A stretch of 43,945 nucleotides of DNA, taken from Candidatus Omnitrophota bacterium (GTDB taxonomy: Bacteria > Omnitrophota > Gorgyraeia > Zapsychrales > JAHFFX01). Numbering within the stretch: position 1 is the first letter of the stretch; each line of letters begins with the position of its first letter. The DNA lies in the NCBI GenBank assembly GCA_023247705.1, contig JAHFFY010000013.1:1-43945 (forward strand), read 5' to 3'. Made by a program: the position numbers and the translations under genes. The notes beneath the pieces are model-generated. The model worked only from the letters and a program-made list of their open reading frames with translations. It had not been told where the DNA came from and did not search any database. Below are positions 27,992 to 37,500 of this stretch, piece after piece.

Positions 27992-29079
27992 CTTCGTTTT
28001 GTCTTCCGGTTGGGCCCCGCGGCCTGCCAGCGGGTCGAATTAGCATAGATCTCCTCGATGGTCTTGCGCAGGTCAAACGTTTGTTGCCATTGAGGATAAT
28101 GGGACTGAAATTTTCCGTTGTCGGTGATATACCAGATATGATCTCCGATGCGGTTTTGGTTTTTATAAACGTATTTCATTTTTTCCCCGGAGATGGCCTC
28201 GCATAACGCGATCGCCTCCAGCATGGAACAGCTGTTTTTACGGCCGCCTCCGATATTATAAACTTCCCCCGGGCGCGGTTTTTTGTAGAAATGATAAAAC
28301 GCATTGACGAGATCAAAGCTGTGGATATTGTCCCGCACCTGTTTGCCTTTATAACCGAAGATCGTATATTGGTCCCCGGAAACACAACATTTCATCAGAT
28401 AAGAAAGAAATCCATGCAACATGGTGCCCGAATGGTTCGGCCCCGTAAGGCATCCCCCGCGGAAGCAAACCGTCTTCATCCCGAAGTAGCGACCGTATTC
28501 CTGGACGAGCAAATCCGCGGCCGCTTTGGAGGCACCGAACAAGGAATGTTTCGACTGATCGATCGACATCCGTTCGTCAATCCCCGGATAATACGGATGA
28601 TTTTTTTTTAATTCCCATCGCATTTTCAATTCGATTAATGGAAGTTCGTTCGGGCGATCACCATACACTTTATTTGTGCTGGTGAAAATAAAAACCGCCT
28701 TGGGGCAATACCGGCGGGTCATTTCCAATAAATTCAACGTTCCGCTGGCATTCACACCGAAATCGGTCAACGGCTCTTTGGCCGCCCAATCGTGGGACGG
28801 TTGGGCCGCGGTGTGGATCATCAGGTTGATCCCGCTGGAATATTTCTGAAAAATCTTGGCCAACTTTTTTGTATCGCGGATATCGGCTTGATAATGGATA
28901 TAATCCGGGATATCTTTCTTAAGGCGTTCCTGATTCCATCGTGTCGAGGCTTCGGGGCCGAAAAAATATTGCCGCATATTATTATCAATCCCGATGACGG
29001 AAAATCCCTTCTGAGCAAAGAACCGGACCGCTTCAGATCCGATCAGTCCGGCCGAACCGGTGATGACGGCAATTGGCAT
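27988..29079 (-). CDS. NAD-dependent epimerase, CDP-paratose 2-epimerase (RfbE)-like
   Basis: [96 protein letters not shown]. Confidence 0.85.
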   Translation of the reverse strand: MPIAVITGSAGLIGSEAVRFFAQKGFSVIGIDNNMRQYFFGPEASTRWNQERLKKDIPDYIHYQADIRDTKKLAKIFQKYSSGINLMIHTAAQPSHDWAAKEPLTDFGVNASGTLNLLEMTRRYCPKAVFIFTSTNKVYGDRPNELPLIELKMRWELKKNHPYYPGIDERMSIDQSKHSLFGASKAAADLLVQEYGRYFGMKTVCFRGGCLTGPNHSGTMLHGFLSYLMKCCVSGDQYTIFGYKGKQVRDNIHSFDLVNAFYHFYKKPRPGEVYNIGGGRKNSCSMLEAIALCEAISGEKMKYVYKNQNRIGDHIWYITDNGKFQSHYPQWQQTFDLRKTIEEIYANSTRWQAAGPNRKTKRR

Positions 29080-29134
29080 GCGCCCTTCCTTTTAAAATAA
29101 TTTTTTTGATAAAAATATTGCGGTCAATTTATTT

Positions 29135-29149
29135 GTTCAAATAATGAAC
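29135..29149. promoter_or_regulatory. Candidate operator palindrome GTTCA-N5-TGAAC in the divergent intergenic region
   Basis: gttcaaataatgaac between the minus-strand epimerase operon start and metF. Confidence 0.35.
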
Positions 29150-29235
29150 ATATTATAAAAGGACTCATCAAAGTGTCAAGAATTATATAGGAATCTCTCA
29201 GAAAAAAATAACCTTTATGTTATAATTGGCCCATT

Positions 29236-30108
29236 ATGAAAAAAGTCAGCGAGATCTTCAAAGAAAAAAAACGCACTTACAGTTTTGAATTGTTTCCGCC
29301 GAAAACCGACCAAGGTTACGAGAAACTTTTTGAGACCATCGGCTTTCTTGCGTCCCTCAGACCCGATTTTATTTCCGTCACCTATGGCGCGGGCGGCGGG
29401 AATCGGGAAAAAACGCTGCAACTGGTCGATCAGATCCAGAAAAAATACAATATTACCGGTGTCAGCCATTTGACCTGTGTCTGCAATACCCGACTTCAAA
29501 TCAAAGCGATTCTGGATGAAATCAAAAATTTAGGGATTCAAAACGTCCTGGCTTTGAGAGGCGATCCGCCGAAAGATAATCCCAACTGGCAACCGAATGA
29601 GGACAATTTTAAGTACAGTTCGGAATTATGCGCCTTTATGCGGACGAATTATCAGGATTATTTCAGTATCGGGGTGGCTGGTTTTCCGGAAGGACATCTC
29701 CTGTGCCCTGACCGACAACAAGACGCCCGATACCTAAAACTCAAGATCGACGCCGGGGCGGATTATGTGATCACACAATTATTTTTTGATAATCAGGATT
29801 ATTTTGATTATATCAAAAGACTTCAGACCCTGGGACTTTCGTGCCGGGTGATCCCCGGAATCATTCCCATCACGGATTATAAAGCCCTTCTTAATTTCTG
29901 CAAACTTTGCGGCTCCAAAATCCCGGAAGAAATTCACCGCATCTTCGGTCCGATCCAAGACGACAAGGAAAAAACCCTGGAGGCGGGGATTCGATTCGCG
30001 GTCAAACAATGCCGGGCATTACTCGACAACGGCGCTCCAGGGCTTCACTTCTATACGCTCAACAAAATCACGCCGACCGACATCATCCTCAAGGAAGTTC
30101 GTCGATAA
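29236..30108 (+). CDS. metF: 5,10-methylenetetrahydrofolate reductase
   Basis: TYSFELFPPKTDQGYEKLFETI; ISVTYGAGGGNREKTLQL; VSHLTCVCNTR; NVLALRGDPPKD; DAGADYVITQLFFDNQDYFDYI. Confidence 0.95.
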   Translation: MKKVSEIFKEKKRTYSFELFPPKTDQGYEKLFETIGFLASLRPDFISVTYGAGGGNREKTLQLVDQIQKKYNITGVSHLTCVCNTRLQIKAILDEIKNLGIQNVLALRGDPPKDNPNWQPNEDNFKYSSELCAFMRTNYQDYFSIGVAGFPEGHLLCPDRQQDARYLKLKIDAGADYVITQLFFDNQDYFDYIKRLQTLGLSCRVIPGIIPITDYKALLNFCKLCGSKIPEEIHRIFGPIQDDKEKTLEAGIRFAVKQCRALLDNGAPGLHFYTLNKITPTDIILKEVRR

Positions 30109-30143
30109 TCACACAATCTTTCTAAATTTGTTAGGAAGCTGGT

Positions 30144-31763
30144 TTATCGCGCCGGTTTCAACTTCTTTAAGATAACATCAACGATATTGCTGGCCAACAG
30201 ATGGTTTCCTTGAGGCGAACAATGCCCGAAATCCCCCGCAAACCGGTCGACGAAATACTCATCATAGCCTTCCTGTGCAATGGCTTTTTTAAAGCTCGCT
30301 TGATTATCGACGAACATCACATGGCCGGACGACTCCACCATTTTCTTGATCGAGTCAATCGACCGCAATGGATATTGCACGGCCACAAGAGGAATATTTT
30401 TGGAAAATAAAACTTTCTTGAGCTCCTGATAATTGTCTTTGGTCTTGGGGATATAATTTTCCTGTTGCGCTTTCATCGTGGCACGCAATTTTTCGGCTTC
30501 ACGTTCTTTGTTCTGCCCTTCATAACTTCTCAGCAAATGCGTGTAAATTTCCACATCGACATCGTTGAAATTCTTGGAGTTTAGTTCCACGGCCCTCTTC
30601 AGGACTGTCTCGGCCTGCGCATACTTCTGATTGTCCAACAAACAATACCCCAACTCAACATATAAAGACCCTGCCTGCGGATTAAGCTGGATGGCCTGTT
30701 CTAATAAATTCTCGGCGGTGGCATTTAAACCTTTTCGCCGGTAACAATGAGCCAGTTTTCCGTAAAACAAAACAGCGGACGGGTTGATTTGTAACTGTTT
30801 GACAAACAATTGTTCCGCCTCATCATATTTTTTTAACTGCAAATACAATTCTCCGAGACACCCGTAAGCCCCGGGATGATTTGGCAAATATTGAATCGCT
30901 TCCAGATAAGTACGTTCGGCCATCGGATAATCTTCCTTAAGCCAGTAACATTCGGCAAGATCGGCATACGCCGCCACTTTAGGCTCCCCTTCTGAGGGAC
31001 TGAACTGGACCATCTTAGTGAAAGCCGCGATCGCTTGATCATATTCGCCGCGGCGCTTATAGTACAACCCCAGGTAACCCCAGGGAATATAATCTTTCGG
31101 ATTCAAGGCCAAGGCCTTTATGATACATTGCTTTTCCTGATCAAATCGATTGGAAATCCGATACAAACTGGATAACGCGGCATAACCTTCGGCGGTCGGT
31201 TTCTTTTCGATCTTTTTTTTCATCTTATCCAATTTTTCATTGATCCTGACGTCTTTAATCTCCTTACGTTTCTGCGCCAGGTGCTGACGCAGCGATTGAC
31301 CCAGTTTGTAGATGCGGGTATTGACGAAGACTTTAGACCACCACCGCTGAGAAGAGACAGATTCTTCTTTCGAGGTCAAACCATCGTTAATCCCCATCAT
31401 CGTCACGACCATATGCGGTTTGTATTCCTCTAAATACTGGTTAATATGCGTGACGATATGGCTGGTTGTGATGGACGGGATCCCTTTGTTAATGACGGTG
31501 AACTTGATGTCATCTTGGGACGCGTTCAGGATTTGTTCCAGTTGCCGCGGATACGACGATTCTCCACCCAGGGCGGTGGTCGACTCGCCCAGACACAGGA
31601 TACGGTATTCGCCGTTATGGATCAAAGAAACGCGGTTATGATATTCCTGAAGAGATAAAAAAACGAAACCACCTATTCGTAAGCCCACTTCAAGTAGGAC
31701 GAGGGTTAATGCTAAACCAAAAAAGATAAGGGCTATCTTTTGTTTGAAAGTGGTTTTGAGCAT
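30144..31763 (-). CDS. SGNH/GDSL-hydrolase-family protein with internal TPR repeats
   Basis: ILCLGESTTALGG and TMMGINDGLTSK near N-term, several TPRs (e.g. GYLGLYYKRRGEYDQAIAAFTKMVQFSP), then DFGHCSPQGNHLLASNIV at C-term. Confidence 0.8.
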   Translation of the reverse strand: MLKTTFKQKIALIFFGLALTLVLLEVGLRIGGFVFLSLQEYHNRVSLIHNGEYRILCLGESTTALGGESSYPRQLEQILNASQDDIKFTVINKGIPSITTSHIVTHINQYLEEYKPHMVVTMMGINDGLTSKEESVSSQRWWSKVFVNTRIYKLGQSLRQHLAQKRKEIKDVRINEKLDKMKKKIEKKPTAEGYAALSSLYRISNRFDQEKQCIIKALALNPKDYIPWGYLGLYYKRRGEYDQAIAAFTKMVQFSPSEGEPKVAAYADLAECYWLKEDYPMAERTYLEAIQYLPNHPGAYGCLGELYLQLKKYDEAEQLFVKQLQINPSAVLFYGKLAHCYRRKGLNATAENLLEQAIQLNPQAGSLYVELGYCLLDNQKYAQAETVLKRAVELNSKNFNDVDVEIYTHLLRSYEGQNKEREAEKLRATMKAQQENYIPKTKDNYQELKKVLFSKNIPLVAVQYPLRSIDSIKKMVESSGHVMFVDNQASFKKAIAQEGYDEYFVDRFAGDFGHCSPQGNHLLASNIVDVILKKLKPAR

Positions 31764-31852
31764 TTCATAGGGATTATAACAAAATATAGATCATTCGATT
31801 AAGATAATTCGATTATTATTCATCATAAATTCTTTTAATTTCCAAGGATAAG

Positions 31853-31904
31853 AATAAAAAAATGGGGCAGGGTTGCTTTCCTCTAACGATCGAAACCCTG
31901 CCCC
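31853..31904 (-). terminator. Rho-independent terminator downstream of the GAPDH remnant
   Basis: Minus strand: GGGGCAGGGTT ... AACCCTGCCCC followed by ATTTTTTTATT. Confidence 0.8.
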
Positions 31905-31938
31905 ACATGTTATGATTCAGCTTCGCGTGGTTGAGCTT

Positions 31939-32010
31939 TTATTTCACTGAATCAATATACTCAATCAAATCCACAACCTTGCAAGAATATCCCTATTCGT
32001 TGTCATACCA
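31939..32010 (-). pseudogene. GAPDH C-terminal remnant
   Basis: Minus strand reads [22 protein letters not shown]; intact gap in this window reads [23 protein letters not shown]; Trp codon now TAG. Confidence 0.85.
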
Positions 32011-32300
32011 TCGTTTTCTTGAAAACGCGGTTTGTCTTGTTTTTTTAAATTGTTGCAAGCGAAATTAATGTCCACGAGGTACTAAAAATTTTTTATATTG
32101 TACATTAAGTTTCTTATTTTGTTAATCCCAAAAACTCTTTCGAAAAATCGCCCCAACAAATCGATGTAAAAAAACGTTTTCCTAAACCGCCCGGTGGTAT
32201 CTTGCTTTTTTCACAGCAGTTGGTATATTTGAGCTACATAAATCCGTTTGATCATCTGTGTTTTTAAATTTTGAGACTTACAATCTCATAGAAAAAGGTT

Positions 32301-32348
32301 CTCCCTCGATTATTGAGCTTCCTTCTAAAACTCAATAATCAAGGAGAG
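32301..32348 (+). ncRNA. Structured leader hairpin, possible riboswitch-like element
   Basis: ctccctcgattattgag ... ctcaataatcaaggagag, followed by gcaaagctaaaggatct ... ccctgctgcc, loosely reminiscent of GEMM/c-di-GMP-I strings. Confidence 0.3.
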
Positions 32349-32406
32349 CAAAGCTAAAGGATCTGAGAATTTTTTCAGGAAAACCCTGCTGCCTATGAAA
32401 AATAAT

Positions 32407-32524
32407 TTATTCTACTTCGCACCACAAATGGATCGGGAAAAGTGCTTCGTAGAATATTCTGATCGTCGAAGAATAATTCTGCGAAGCCATACTATCAATC
32501 CATTTCTAAGGCGAAACAGAATAA
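32407..32524. repeat. 118-bp imperfect palindrome in the leader of the secreted-protein gene
   Basis: Ends ttattctacttcgc / gcgaaacagaataa; nested arms aaatggat/atccattt and gcttcgtagaatattct/agaataattctgcgaagc. Confidence 0.75.
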
Positions 32525-32534
32525 CCAACGTCAC

Positions 32535-32574
32535 AAAGTCCATTCCTCCCTCGGGCGGGGAATGGACTTTTTTT
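32535..32574 (+). terminator. Strong intrinsic terminator just upstream of the secreted-protein gene
   Basis: aaagtccattcc tccctcgggcgg ggaatggactttttttt: 12-bp stem followed by T tract. Confidence 0.85.
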
Positions 32575-32660
32575 ATAAAACGACCAAAGGCTCTGAACGG
32601 TTTTCTGTATCAGAAAAAAAATCACCAACACATCGTTATCATCAACAAGGAGAACTTATC

Positions 32661-35600
32661 ATGTCACGACTCACAAACGTATTTTTAGGGAGTGTCTTGT
32701 CCTGGATTCTTTTAAGTTCATCCGCTTTTGCGGCGACGTATTATGTCGCCACGACAGGGAGCGATGCCAACTCCTGTTCAGCGGCACAAAATGCTGCGAC
32801 GGCAAAACGGAGCATCAACGCGGGCGCGGGATGTTTGAGCGCCGGCGATACTCTCATTGTGAAAGCGGGCACATACAGTGAGATTCTTAACAATGTGATT
32901 CCGTCTGGCACCGCGAGTACCCCGACAATTGTGCGATCAGAGGTACAGTATGGCGCGATTATTCAGCCTGGGGTAGCGAATCAAGGGAACTTGGGCGGAA
33001 CGGTCGGGATTGTCTACTTTAATAATGTTAGCTACATTACCTTTGACGGTTTTACGACGGATGGGACGGGGCTTGGCCCAGTATATCATGTCTACTTTCA
33101 AGAAGGGGGCACTTCCCATGACATCACCGTGCAAAATAACGAAATGCGGTATGGAGCGGATGTCAACAGCACGACGGATGTCTTGGGTGTGGTTCCAGCG
33201 CATGGTAACTATGCTCTGACGATTCGTGGGAATAGAATCCATGACATGGGCACCGGCGCTGTTGCAGGCCAAGCGTTTTATTCGTATGGAATGTATATCC
33301 ATGCGAATAATTCGGTATTTGAGAATAATGAAATCTACAATTGCTCTGGCTTCGGCATCCACAATTACAATACCATTATTAATGGGAGTGATGGGAATAT
33401 CTTCCGCAATAATAAAATTCACAACAATGGTATTGTAAGTGGCGCGTCTGGCTTTTTATTTGCAGATGGGGGTGATAATAATATTGCGTACAATAATATT
33501 GTGTATGGAAATGGAGGTCATGGGATAATTATGCATGGAGTTGGTGTTCAAGCACACAACAATGCTATATATAATAATACGGTTTACGCAAATGGGGGTA
33601 ATTGTATTGATGTTGGATACCCGTTGTATACTGGGCCAATAAATACAACAGTGCGTAATAATATCTGCTATCAAAATGGCAATGATACTGTTACGCATGC
33701 GAATGATACAGGAAGTATTATTGACCACAACCTATCAGGCACGAATCCGCTCTTTATCAATGCGGCTACTGCTGACTTTCATCTCCAAGCTGGCAGCCCG
33801 GCCATCGACGCTGGGATGACGATCTCCCAGGTTACAACCGATAAGGATGGCAATGCCCGTCCAGCAGGAGCGGCCTATGACATGGGCGCGTATGAATTTG
33901 GCGGCAGCGGTTTGCCAGCCCCGACGGTCAGTCTGACCGCGACTTCTCTTAATATTACCTCCGGTCAATCCTCGACGCTGAATTGGTCTTCCACCAATGC
34001 CACCAGCTGCAGCGCTTCCGGCGGATGGTCCGGCGCTCAAGCGCTTTCTGGATCGCTCGTCGTGTCACCGACGGCCACGACCACGTATGCCTTGACCTGC
34101 ACCGGCTCAACCGGAAGCGCCAGTGCGAGTGTCACGGTGACGGTGGGCTCGTCTCAGTGCAGCTGCAATGGGACGGATAGTTCAGGCAATCCGGTGTCTT
34201 CGACGGTGTGCGGGTCAACTGTGTGCGGCACGGACTTTCATATCTGGACCTGCACCATCAGCGGATATACCGGACCGGGGGCCAGTTGCCCGTCGCAGAT
34301 CGCTTCTTCGCATCTGAGCGTCTCATCCGTTGACAGTCAGGAACTCATGGGAGGAAACTACGCCGCGACGAATGCCATTGATGGGAATCCTTTGACCTTC
34401 TGGCATACCGAATGGTTTTCATCGAATCCCCCCCCGCCCCACACCATCGTCCTTAAACTCGATACTACCTATTCCGTCTCCGGCCTCAACTATCTTCCCC
34501 GGCAGGACGGGAGCATCAACGGCACCGTCAAAACATACAGCCTTTATCTGAGCAATGACAACGTCAATTGGACAACGGTGGTGAATGCCGGGACATTCAA
34601 CGGAACAACGGCCGAACAATCCGTGAATTTCCCCGCCCAGACCGCCGGTTACATTAAATTTGTGGCTTTAAGTGAGGTCAACGGCAATCCCTGGAGTTCC
34701 GCAGCGGAATTGAAGATCTCCGGTGTCCTGGTCCCTTCTGTCAATCGTGCGCCGGTTTTAAATCCCGTCGGCAGCAAGAGTGTGAATGAGAATGCGAATT
34801 TGAATTTTATCGTTTCCGGCAGCGATCCCGATGGGAATCCTTTGACCTTTTCCACCAGTGCGCTTCCCCCGGGGGCCACGTTTAACGCCTCAACGAGAAC
34901 CTTCAATTGGACGCCGACTTTTAGTCAGGCCGGAAGTTATCCTCTAACCTTTACCGTCAGCGACGGAAGTTTAACCGCCTCCGAAACCATCACCATCACC
35001 ATCAACAATGTCAACCGTCCGCCGGTTTTAAATGCGCTTACGAATAAAACCGTGACCGCCGGAGTCACGTTAGGATTTACCGTTTCGGGCAGCGATCCCG
35101 ACGGTGACGCGTTAACATTTTCCTACAGTCCTTTACTCACCGGAGCCACATTCAATGCCACCACCGGTGTTTTTGCCTGGACTCCGACGGCAACTCAGGC
35201 CGGAACTTACACGCTCACCTTCACGGCTAAAGATTCCGGGAATCTAAGCAGTTCGCAGACCATGACGATCACGGTGCAAACTGCTCCCTCGATCACCACC
35301 CAACCGTTGAATCAGACGGTGACGGCGGGACAAAGCGCCACCTTTAGCGTCGTGGCCTCAGGCACCACGCCGTTATCTTATCAGTGGAAAAAGAACGGGA
35401 CAGCGATTACTGGCGCCACCGCTGCGTCCTACACGACTCCGGCGACAACCTTAACGGATAATGGGTCGACGTATTGTGTCTATGTCACCAATTCCGTTGG
35501 AAGTGTTGCCAGCAATAACGCAATATTGACGGTTCAGCAGCCAACCTTTAATTTTTCTCTGGCTAACGCGGGGAATAAATCCGTGACGCGGGGCGCTTTT

Positions 35601-36482
35601 GTTTCCAACACCATCACCGCCACTCTCGTTTCCGGCACCGCCCAGAGCGTTGCTTACTCGGTCTCTGGTTTGCCCGGTGGTGTCACTGCTTCGTTCTCAT
35701 CCACCTCCTGCTCCCCAACGTGTTTGACCACGCTCACTTTAAACGCCTCTTCCTCCACGCCCACCGGCACCTTTGCCCTCACCGTCACGGCTTCCGGCGC
35801 AGGGATCACCAAAACCTCCGGCTTTAACCTGACCGTCACCGCAGGCCTTATTGGCTACTGGAAATTCGATGAGACCTCTGGCACGACCGCTACGGACGTC
35901 TCCGGCAATGCCAACACCGGCACACTCCTCAACGCACCGGCGCGGACCACCGGCAAGCTCGGTGGAGCTTTGAGTTTTAATGGAGTCAATCAGTGGGTTT
36001 CACTGCCGGCGACCGCATCCCTGAAAGGTCTCAATGCCGCGACCGTATCGCTGTGGTATTATCCGATGACTAACGGCGGAGGGATACTCTATTATGAATC
36101 CTGGTCATCAGGAAGTGTACGATTTAGTTTGGGCCATAATATCAATGGAACGGTCCAGGTGAAAATGCGGGATACCGATGGCGGTTCAACGTTCATCGCC
36201 CAATCTTCCAGCGCTCTTTCCCTGAACACTTGGCACCATCTCGCCGCCACGGTCGATGCCGCATCCGATCAATTGATCCTGTATATCGACGGAGTTCAAG
36301 CCGCGGTGAACACTCAGGCCAAAGGGCCGTTTACTTTAAGCGCCCCGGCTGACCCCATCGCCATCGGCGCTTATTCATACCCCTCGGCTCCGGGATATTT
36401 AAAAGGCTCCCTCGATGACGTCCGTGTCTACAACCGGGCGCTAACTTTAACCGAGATTCAGAGTGTGATGAATGGGAATTAG
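32661..36482 (+). CDS. Large secreted multidomain protein: beta-helix repeats, discoidin (F5/8 type C)-like, Ig/cadherin-like domains, C-terminal LamG-like
   Basis: Start revised from 32562 to ATG 32661, preceded by aaggaga and giving signal peptide MSRLTNVFLGSVLSWILLSSSAFA; beta-helix NNIVYGNGGHGI...IYNNTVYANGG; SPAIDAG...DMGAYEF; NAIDGNPLTFWHTEW; NRAPVLNPVGSKSVNENANLNF; C-term GLIGYWKFDETSGTTATDVSGN. Confidence 0.88.
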   Translation: MSRLTNVFLGSVLSWILLSSSAFAATYYVATTGSDANSCSAAQNAATAKRSINAGAGCLSAGDTLIVKAGTYSEILNNVIPSGTASTPTIVRSEVQYGAIIQPGVANQGNLGGTVGIVYFNNVSYITFDGFTTDGTGLGPVYHVYFQEGGTSHDITVQNNEMRYGADVNSTTDVLGVVPAHGNYALTIRGNRIHDMGTGAVAGQAFYSYGMYIHANNSVFENNEIYNCSGFGIHNYNTIINGSDGNIFRNNKIHNNGIVSGASGFLFADGGDNNIAYNNIVYGNGGHGIIMHGVGVQAHNNAIYNNTVYANGGNCIDVGYPLYTGPINTTVRNNICYQNGNDTVTHANDTGSIIDHNLSGTNPLFINAATADFHLQAGSPAIDAGMTISQVTTDKDGNARPAGAAYDMGAYEFGGSGLPAPTVSLTATSLNITSGQSSTLNWSSTNATSCSASGGWSGAQALSGSLVVSPTATTTYALTCTGSTGSASASVTVTVGSSQCSCNGTDSSGNPVSSTVCGSTVCGTDFHIWTCTISGYTGPGASCPSQIASSHLSVSSVDSQELMGGNYAATNAIDGNPLTFWHTEWFSSNPPPPHTIVLKLDTTYSVSGLNYLPRQDGSINGTVKTYSLYLSNDNVNWTTVVNAGTFNGTTAEQSVNFPAQTAGYIKFVALSEVNGNPWSSAAELKISGVLVPSVNRAPVLNPVGSKSVNENANLNFIVSGSDPDGNPLTFSTSALPPGATFNASTRTFNWTPTFSQAGSYPLTFTVSDGSLTASETITITINNVNRPPVLNALTNKTVTAGVTLGFTVSGSDPDGDALTFSYSPLLTGATFNATTGVFAWTPTATQAGTYTLTFTAKDSGNLSSSQTMTITVQTAPSITTQPLNQTVTAGQSATFSVVASGTTPLSYQWKKNGTAITGATAASYTTPATTLTDNGSTYCVYVTNSVGSVASNNAILTVQQPTFNFSLANAGNKSVTRGAFVSNTITATLVSGTAQSVAYSVSGLPGGVTASFSSTSCSPTCLTTLTLNASSSTPTGTFALTVTASGAGITKTSGFNLTVTAGLIGYWKFDETSGTTATDVSGNANTGTLLNAPARTTGKLGGALSFNGVNQWVSLPATASLKGLNAATVSLWYYPMTNGGGILYYESWSSGSVRFSLGHNINGTVQVKMRDTDGGSTFIAQSSSALSLNTWHHLAATVDAASDQLILYIDGVQAAVNTQAKGPFTLSAPADPIAIGAYSYPSAPGYLKGSLDDVRVYNRALTLTEIQSVMNGN

Positions 36483-36609
36483 TCAAGTAAAAAGGACCAT
36501 GAAAAGAAGAAATTGCAGACGGAGGAACGACTGAAAATTCCATGCGCAACGAGAGCCCGGCGATCGACGCGGGAGTTTCCGTTTCCTTCAAGATTGAAAA
36601 CAAAATGCG

Positions 36610-37500
36610 TCAACTGAAATCCTCGCGTTTAAAATTCGCAGCAATCCGGATTGGAACCGTGGCTTTGATGTGAATAAGCTCTGATAAATACTGAACGAAA
36701 TGGATCTGGGCCTGACGGTGCAGAAGATTCACCAGATCCATGCGGAAAAGAGAAATTTTAACGTCGATATCAATGAGACCTTCACTTAACAGTTTGGTTA
36801 TTTTTTCAAGAAGGAAACCCATATTCTCACCGGTCCGTGCAGATACCGCAACCGCGGGATCAAAATTCTCTTCCAAATCTTTTAACCAGCTGTGATCTTC
36901 CAGCCGATCAATTTTGTTGAAGACCATAAGGTTTATCCAGGACGCTCAATTCTTTTAAAACATTTCTGACCGCTTCCTTAAGCTGACAAAAATTCGGATG
37001 ACTCACATCCAAAATATGCAGCAACAGATCAGCCTCCTGAACTTCCTCGAGGGTGGTTTTAAACGATTCAATCAAATGATGCGGAAGATCATGAATAAAA
37101 CCGACCGTGTCCGAGAGCACGGCCTGCTGATGATTGGGCAGGACCAATTGGCGGGACAGCGAATCAAGGGTGGTGAACAATCCATCCTGAGTCTGCTGCT
37201 GACTTTCCGTCAGACGATTCAACAGCGTCGACTTGCCGGCATTGGTATAACCGACCAGCGAAATATTCGGGACATGATGATCTTTTCTTTTTTTCATCTC
37301 CTGCCGCATGGAAAGTTCTTTGAGATCCTGTTTTAACCGGTTGATCCGCCTTGATATCCAACGACAATCTGTTTCCAGCTTGGTTTCGCCGGGACCGAGT
37401 GTTACGATTCCACCCCCTAAACGCGAAAGCGCGTCGCCTTGGCCGACGAGCCGCGGCAAAAGATATTCCAGCTGTGAGAGCTCCATCTACATTTTTCCGT
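36610..37500 (-). pseudogene. hflX: Decayed GTPase HflX (frameshift, in-frame stop, N-terminal region not recognisable)
   Basis: QLEYLLPRLVGQGDALSRLGGGIVTLGPGETKLETDCRWI...LVGYTNAGKSTLLNRLT...LSDTVGFIHDLPHHLIESFKTTLEEV in one frame, then VFNKIDRLEDH...VAVSARTGENM in another; TAG between GKM and MELSQ. Confidence 0.85.

Noticed and set aside
32180-32220. Possible sigma-54 promoter (ggtggtatcttgctttttt)
   Set aside because: GG-GC spacing does not fit the -24/-12 consensus.
32562-32660. N-terminal extension of the secreted protein (MDFFYKTTKGSERF...)
   Set aside because: Start lies in the intrinsic terminator; ATG at 32661 has a good ribosome-binding site and begins a signal peptide.
32395-32688. 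97-aa plus-strand ORF in the leader
   Set aside because: Spans the palindrome and the terminator; better explained as structured leader.
33260-33720. Possible CRISPR-like or tandem DNA repeat from aataat-rich stretches
   Set aside because: Repetition is at protein level (beta-helix rungs); no regular repeat-spacer pattern.
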